Assembly: GCA_003695005.1 (NCBI GenBank)
Contig: RFJE01000069.1
Location: 1 to 8,328 of the forward strand
Length of the DNA: 8,328 nucleotides
Reading direction: 5' to 3'
Origin: Candidatus Hydrogenedentota bacterium
GTDB taxonomy: Bacteria; Spirochaetota; Leptospiria; Turneriellales; J094
Shown here piece by piece: positions 5,670 to 8,328 of the stretch. Position 1 is the stretch's first letter. The number at the start of each line of letters is the position of its first letter. Under the pieces are notes generated by a model. It was not told where the DNA came from. It searched no databases and was given only the letters and a program-made list of their open reading frames with translations. The position numbers and the translations under genes are program-made.

Positions 5670-7760
5670 ATGCAGCGGATATTCATAAGAAGTTTTTTAG
5701 TTGTTCTGCTGTCTCTTTGTTGCAAAGAACAAAATAAAAAAATGAACCACTTAAAAAATGAAAAAAGCCCTTATTTATTGCAGCACGCGGATAACCCTGT
5801 GGATTGGTATCCTTGGTCAAAGGAAGCTTTTGAAAAAGCAAAAAAGGAAAACAAGCCTATTTTTTTATCTATTGGCTACTCTACATGCCATTGGTGTCAT
5901 GTTATGGAGCATGAATCCTTTGAAGATAACGAAGTGGCTGCTCTATTAAATCAATACTTTGTTTCCATTAAAGTAGATCGGGAAGAAAGGCCGGATATTG
6001 ATTCAATTTATATGAAAGTTTGTATTGCCATGAACGGCAGTGGTGGTTGGCCTCTTACCATTATTATGACGCCGGATAAAAAACCTTTTTTTGCAGGAAC
6101 CTATTTACCTAAAAATACAATGCCAGGAAGACTTGGCTTAATGGATCTGTTGCCAAAAGTTGCTAAAATGTGGAAAGAAGATAGAGATAAACTTCTTTCT
6201 ATGTCGGAAGAACTTATGAGTATTTTTAAAACACCAACTTCGAAAATCCGAACTACCGATTTTACAGAAGAGGCTCTTACTCGCTTGCTTTCTCGCTATG
6301 ATGAAAAAAACGGGGGTTTTGGCCATGCTCCTAAATTTCCATCACCACATAATTTTTTATTTTTAGCCGAAATAGCAGAAAAAAAATCAGGTCAAAAGCA
6401 AAAGATCATTTTGACAATTACAAACTCTTTAGATAAAATTCGATCCGGTGGTATTTTTGATCATGTTGGCTATGGCTTTCATCGCTATGCTACTGATGCT
6501 CGTTGGCAAATTCCTCATTTTGAAAAAATGTTGTATGATCAGGCTATGCTAATGTTGGCGTACACAGAAGCATACCGCCTAACAAAAGAAGAGCGCTTTA
6601 AAAATGTCCTTTCCGAAATCAATTCCTACATCGAAGAGAGAATGCTTTCGTCTGAAGGGGGTTTTTATTCTGCAGAAGATGCGGATTCCGAAGGCATCGA
6701 AGGAAAGTTCTATACATTTCGCTATGACGAAATTACGGATCTCTTTTCAGACCAAGAAGTAAAAACATTACAAACTTGGTTTTCTATCTCGAAACAAGGA
6801 AATTTTACCGATGAAACAGGAAAGTCTAAAAATGTATTGGCACTTAAAATGCCCTATGCTGATTTTTACCGCGAAGCTATTGTCCCGCATCAATGGAATA
6901 AGTTTCGCAAAATTCTTAAACAGTACCGCGACAAAAGAGTGCGACCATTACGGGATGATAAAATTCTAACAGATTGGAATGGCCTGATGATTGCCGCCTA
7001 TGCTTATGTGTATCGTTATGCAAAACTGTCATCTGGTTTAGAAAAAGCAAAAAAAGCAGAATCTTTTTTATGGAAAACCATGTATCACACTCGGAAATTG
7101 CTGCATCGGTATCGAGGTCAAGAAGCAGGCATTAGTGCTCATTTAAGCGATTATGCAAATCTTATTTTTGCTGAGCTTCATTTATACGATGCTACGTTTG
7201 ATGTGGCTTATTTAGAAAAAGCAATTCAGCTGCAAAAAGATCTCGATACATTTTTTCTTGATGAAGCGGGTGGCTATTTTGAAAGTTCATCCGAGAATAA
7301 AGACTTACCGGTTCGTACAAAAGAAGCTTATGATGGTGCAATCCCTTCGGGAAATTCCATTGCTATGTGGAATTTAGCAAAGCTTTTCCATATTACCGGC
7401 AACGTGGAATATCGCCAAAAAGCAGAAAAGCTTTACAATGCCTTTGCTGCCGAAATAAAACATGCACCCGATGGTTATGTTATGCTTCATCTAGCTAAAC
7501 TTCGTTTAAATAAAGCAAGTCCTGATATTGTTCTTGTGCTTGGCGAAAATGGAAATCCTTTTGAAGAAGTTATCCATAGTTCGCCACCCGATGTACAGTG
7601 GCTTTTTATTCAAGAAAGCAACAAAGCACAAATGGCGAAAATTTCACCTTATACAAAATCCATGAAAGCTATTTCCGGTAAAACCACAGCTTATTTATGT
7701 AAGGGGTTTGTTTGCGAAAGACCAACAACGGAAGTAGAAGTCATAAAAGAAAAATTATGA
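5670..7760 (+). CDS. DUF255/YyaL-family protein: thioredoxin-like domain plus (alpha/alpha)6 barrel, probable lipoprotein
   Basis: Homologue of the YyaL / SPATA20 family (thioredoxin-fold DUF255 plus a six-hairpin-glycosidase-like barrel), whose biochemical role is not settled. Numbering from ATG 5670 (696 residues): residues 1-18 have basic residues then a hydrophobic core (FLVVLLSL) ending in CC (17-18), then KEQNKK, as in a lipoprotein signal, though the lipobox is loose. The conserved block starts at residue about 32 ([17 protein letters not shown]), followed by CHWC (73-76), [11 protein letters not shown] and GWPLTI. The barrel carries [48 protein letters not shown] and [11 protein letters not shown]. 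All family signatures are intact. Other starts are ATG 5742 (residue 25 here, 672 residues, the usual cytosolic-form length) and TTG 5619. I prefer 5670 because the extra residues look like a real signal peptide. No ribosome-binding site is obvious at any of them. Its stop overlaps the YjbQ start (ATGA), so the two are co-translated. Confidence 0.87.
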   Translation: MQRIFIRSFLVVLLSLCCKEQNKKMNHLKNEKSPYLLQHADNPVDWYPWSKEAFEKAKKENKPIFLSIGYSTCHWCHVMEHESFEDNEVAALLNQYFVSIKVDREERPDIDSIYMKVCIAMNGSGGWPLTIIMTPDKKPFFAGTYLPKNTMPGRLGLMDLLPKVAKMWKEDRDKLLSMSEELMSIFKTPTSKIRTTDFTEEALTRLLSRYDEKNGGFGHAPKFPSPHNFLFLAEIAEKKSGQKQKIILTITNSLDKIRSGGIFDHVGYGFHRYATDARWQIPHFEKMLYDQAMLMLAYTEAYRLTKEERFKNVLSEINSYIEERMLSSEGGFYSAEDADSEGIEGKFYTFRYDEITDLFSDQEVKTLQTWFSISKQGNFTDETGKSKNVLALKMPYADFYREAIVPHQWNKFRKILKQYRDKRVRPLRDDKILTDWNGLMIAAYAYVYRYAKLSSGLEKAKKAESFLWKTMYHTRKLLHRYRGQEAGISAHLSDYANLIFAELHLYDATFDVAYLEKAIQLQKDLDTFFLDEAGGYFESSSENKDLPVRTKEAYDGAIPSGNSIAMWNLAKLFHITGNVEYRQKAEKLYNAFAAEIKHAPDGYVMLHLAKLRLNKASPDIVLVLGENGNPFEEVIHSSPPDVQWLFIQESNKAQMAKISPYTKSMKAISGKTTAYLCKGFVCERPTTEVEVIKEKL

Positions 7761-8173
7761 TTTACCAAAAAGAAATATCTTTAGGCCCTTTTCCGCGAGG
7801 CTTTCATTTAATTACACGAGATATTGAGAGCGCCCTGCAGTCCCTTTTACCAAATTCCAAAAACGGCCTATGCCATATTTTTTTAAAGCATACCTCAGCT
7901 TCGCTAACCATTAACGAAAATGCCGATCCTGATGTTCGCTACGATTTAGAGAATTACTTAAACCGTATTGCTCCTGAAAGAGATCCTCACTACCGCCATA
8001 CTCTCGAAGGACCCGACGACATGCCTGCTCATATTAAAAGTTCTTTGCTTGGAGTTTCGTTAATTGTTCCTATTACCAATGGTCGCCTGAACCTAGGCAC
8101 GTGGCAAGGGATTTATTTATGCGAGTATAGAAATCATGGTGGAAAAAGAAAATTAGTTATTACGGTGATTTAA
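7757..8173 (+). CDS. yjbQ: YjbQ / UPF0047 family protein
   Basis: 138 residues, full length for this widespread single-domain family. Conserved signatures are all present: KHTSASL around H45, ENAD at 54-57, [13 protein letters not shown] (H81, E84, D87, D88, H92) and [17 protein letters not shown] (109-125). The clustered histidines suggest a metal or phosphate site. Some members have been reported to show weak thiamine-phosphate-synthase-type activity, but the true cellular role is unsettled. There is no signal peptide, so it should be cytoplasmic. The start at ATG 7757 matches the family N-terminus; an in-frame ATG at 7712 would add 15 unrelated residues inside the upstream gene. The ATGA overlap with the DUF255 gene, with only a weak AAAGA element upstream, indicates translational coupling. 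Confidence 0.9.
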   Translation: MIYQKEISLGPFPRGFHLITRDIESALQSLLPNSKNGLCHIFLKHTSASLTINENADPDVRYDLENYLNRIAPERDPHYRHTLEGPDDMPAHIKSSLLGVSLIVPITNGRLNLGTWQGIYLCEYRNHGGKRKLVITVI

Positions 8174-8225
8174 GCCTGAACCTGTCCATAGATAAACGGC
8201 TTGACTTAAAATATGAAGAGAAGCC
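8172..8225. terminator. Possible weak bidirectional terminator or attenuator between convergent genes
   Basis: AAGCC at 8172-8176, GGCTT at 8198-8202 and AAGCC at 8221-8225 let the middle segment pair with either flank, giving two mutually exclusive 5-bp stems. The loops are long (about 18-21 bases) and there is no good T run right after either stem, so this is at best a weak terminator for the YjbQ transcript or the opposing gene. Confidence 0.2.
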
Positions 8226-8252
8226 CTACAATATATTATTTTGTTTTAAGTC
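8203..8252. repeat. 9-bp perfect inverted repeat
   Basis: GACTTAAAA at 8203-8211 and TTTTAAGTC at 8244-8252 are exact inverted copies, 32 bases apart. The right arm lies within the last codons of the minus-strand partial gene. In AT-rich DNA a match of this size can arise by chance. It could otherwise be part of a transcription end or a mobile-gene boundary. Confidence 0.35.
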
Positions 8253-8328
8253 TTCTTTGGAAAGTCCTGTAGCTTTTAAAATAAAGTCTATCTCTGCACC
8301 TAGTTCTTTCATCCTCCTTTTAAAAAAA
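8226..8328 (-). CDS. C-terminal fragment of a PD-(D/E)XK (Rpn-type) nuclease/transposase-like protein, cut by the window edge
   Basis: The minus-strand frame ending in TAG at 8226-8228 stays open to the edge of the window, giving about 33 residues, including GAEIDFILKATGLSKEDL near the end. This pattern (short helix, then I-x-x-I/L-x-K-A-T-G-L-S-x-E-[ED]-[IL], then stop) is typical of the extreme C-terminus of Rpn / PD-(D/E)XK nuclease family transposase-like proteins. An ATG at 8310-8312 has AGGAGG directly before it, but with no spacing that is unlikely to be a working ribosome-binding site; those bases read in frame as Arg-Arg. A free 28-residue peptide is therefore less likely than a gene tail. 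It converges on yjbQ. Confidence 0.55.
   Translation of the reverse strand, partial: FFKRRMKELGAEIDFILKATGLSKEDLKQNNIL

Noticed and set aside
8310..8318. AGGAGG next to an ATG as start of a 28-residue peptide
   Set aside because: There is no spacing between the motif and the ATG, the frame remains open upstream, and the residues match a known C-terminal pattern.
1..8328. Defence system, CRISPR array, toxin-antitoxin pair or biosynthetic cluster
   Set aside because: No repeat-spacer pattern, no toxin or antitoxin fold and no coherent pathway genes were seen; the genes are mostly envelope-related and housekeeping-like.

Overview
The window is AT-rich (roughly mid-to-upper 30s % GC by eye) bacterial DNA. 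It carries five complete protein genes and the tail of a sixth, and no RNA gene, CRISPR array or complete insertion sequence that I can see. Lipoprotein-type signal peptides, a membrane-anchored penicillin-acylase-family hydrolase and a periplasmic-type M23 peptidase point to a diderm (Gram-negative) bacterium. Several starts lack a recognisable Shine-Dalgarno sequence. The loose lipoboxes and an Rpn-type nuclease tail would fit a spirochaete-like or similar lineage, but the phylum cannot be fixed from this sequence and I hold that guess weakly.

Layout. Bases 1-261 are AT-rich intergenic DNA with many A/T tracts and a possible promoter. Bases 262-1779 (+) encode an exported TPR-repeat protein ending in an M23 (LytM-type) metallopeptidase domain. 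It runs tail-to-tail, overlapping by 4 bases, into a minus-strand pair. The first gene of that pair (5493 down to 2752) encodes a membrane-anchored penicillin-acylase-family Ntn-hydrolase with a striking lysine/threonine-rich, histone-H1-like cytoplasmic tail. The second (2750 down to 1776) encodes a predicted lipoprotein with squalene-cyclase-like repeats and a DADDTA motif; the two genes are 1 base apart. A divergent intergenic region of about 175 bases holds a GC-rich island with a perfect 7-bp hairpin. From it a plus-strand pair departs: a DUF255/YyaL-type thioredoxin-fold plus (alpha/alpha)6-barrel protein, probably exported as a lipoprotein, and an ATGA-overlapped YjbQ/UPF0047 protein. 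The last about 100 bases hold the C-terminus of a minus-strand gene resembling PD-(D/E)XK (Rpn-type) nuclease/transposase proteins.

Together, four of the five complete genes appear to work in or at the cell envelope: peptidoglycan hydrolysis, acylase, toroid lipoprotein and thioredoxin-like lipoprotein. No gene set here matches a named multi-gene system. The most unusual items are the histone-tailed acylase and its tightly linked DxDD-motif lipoprotein, which may be a functional pair (inference).
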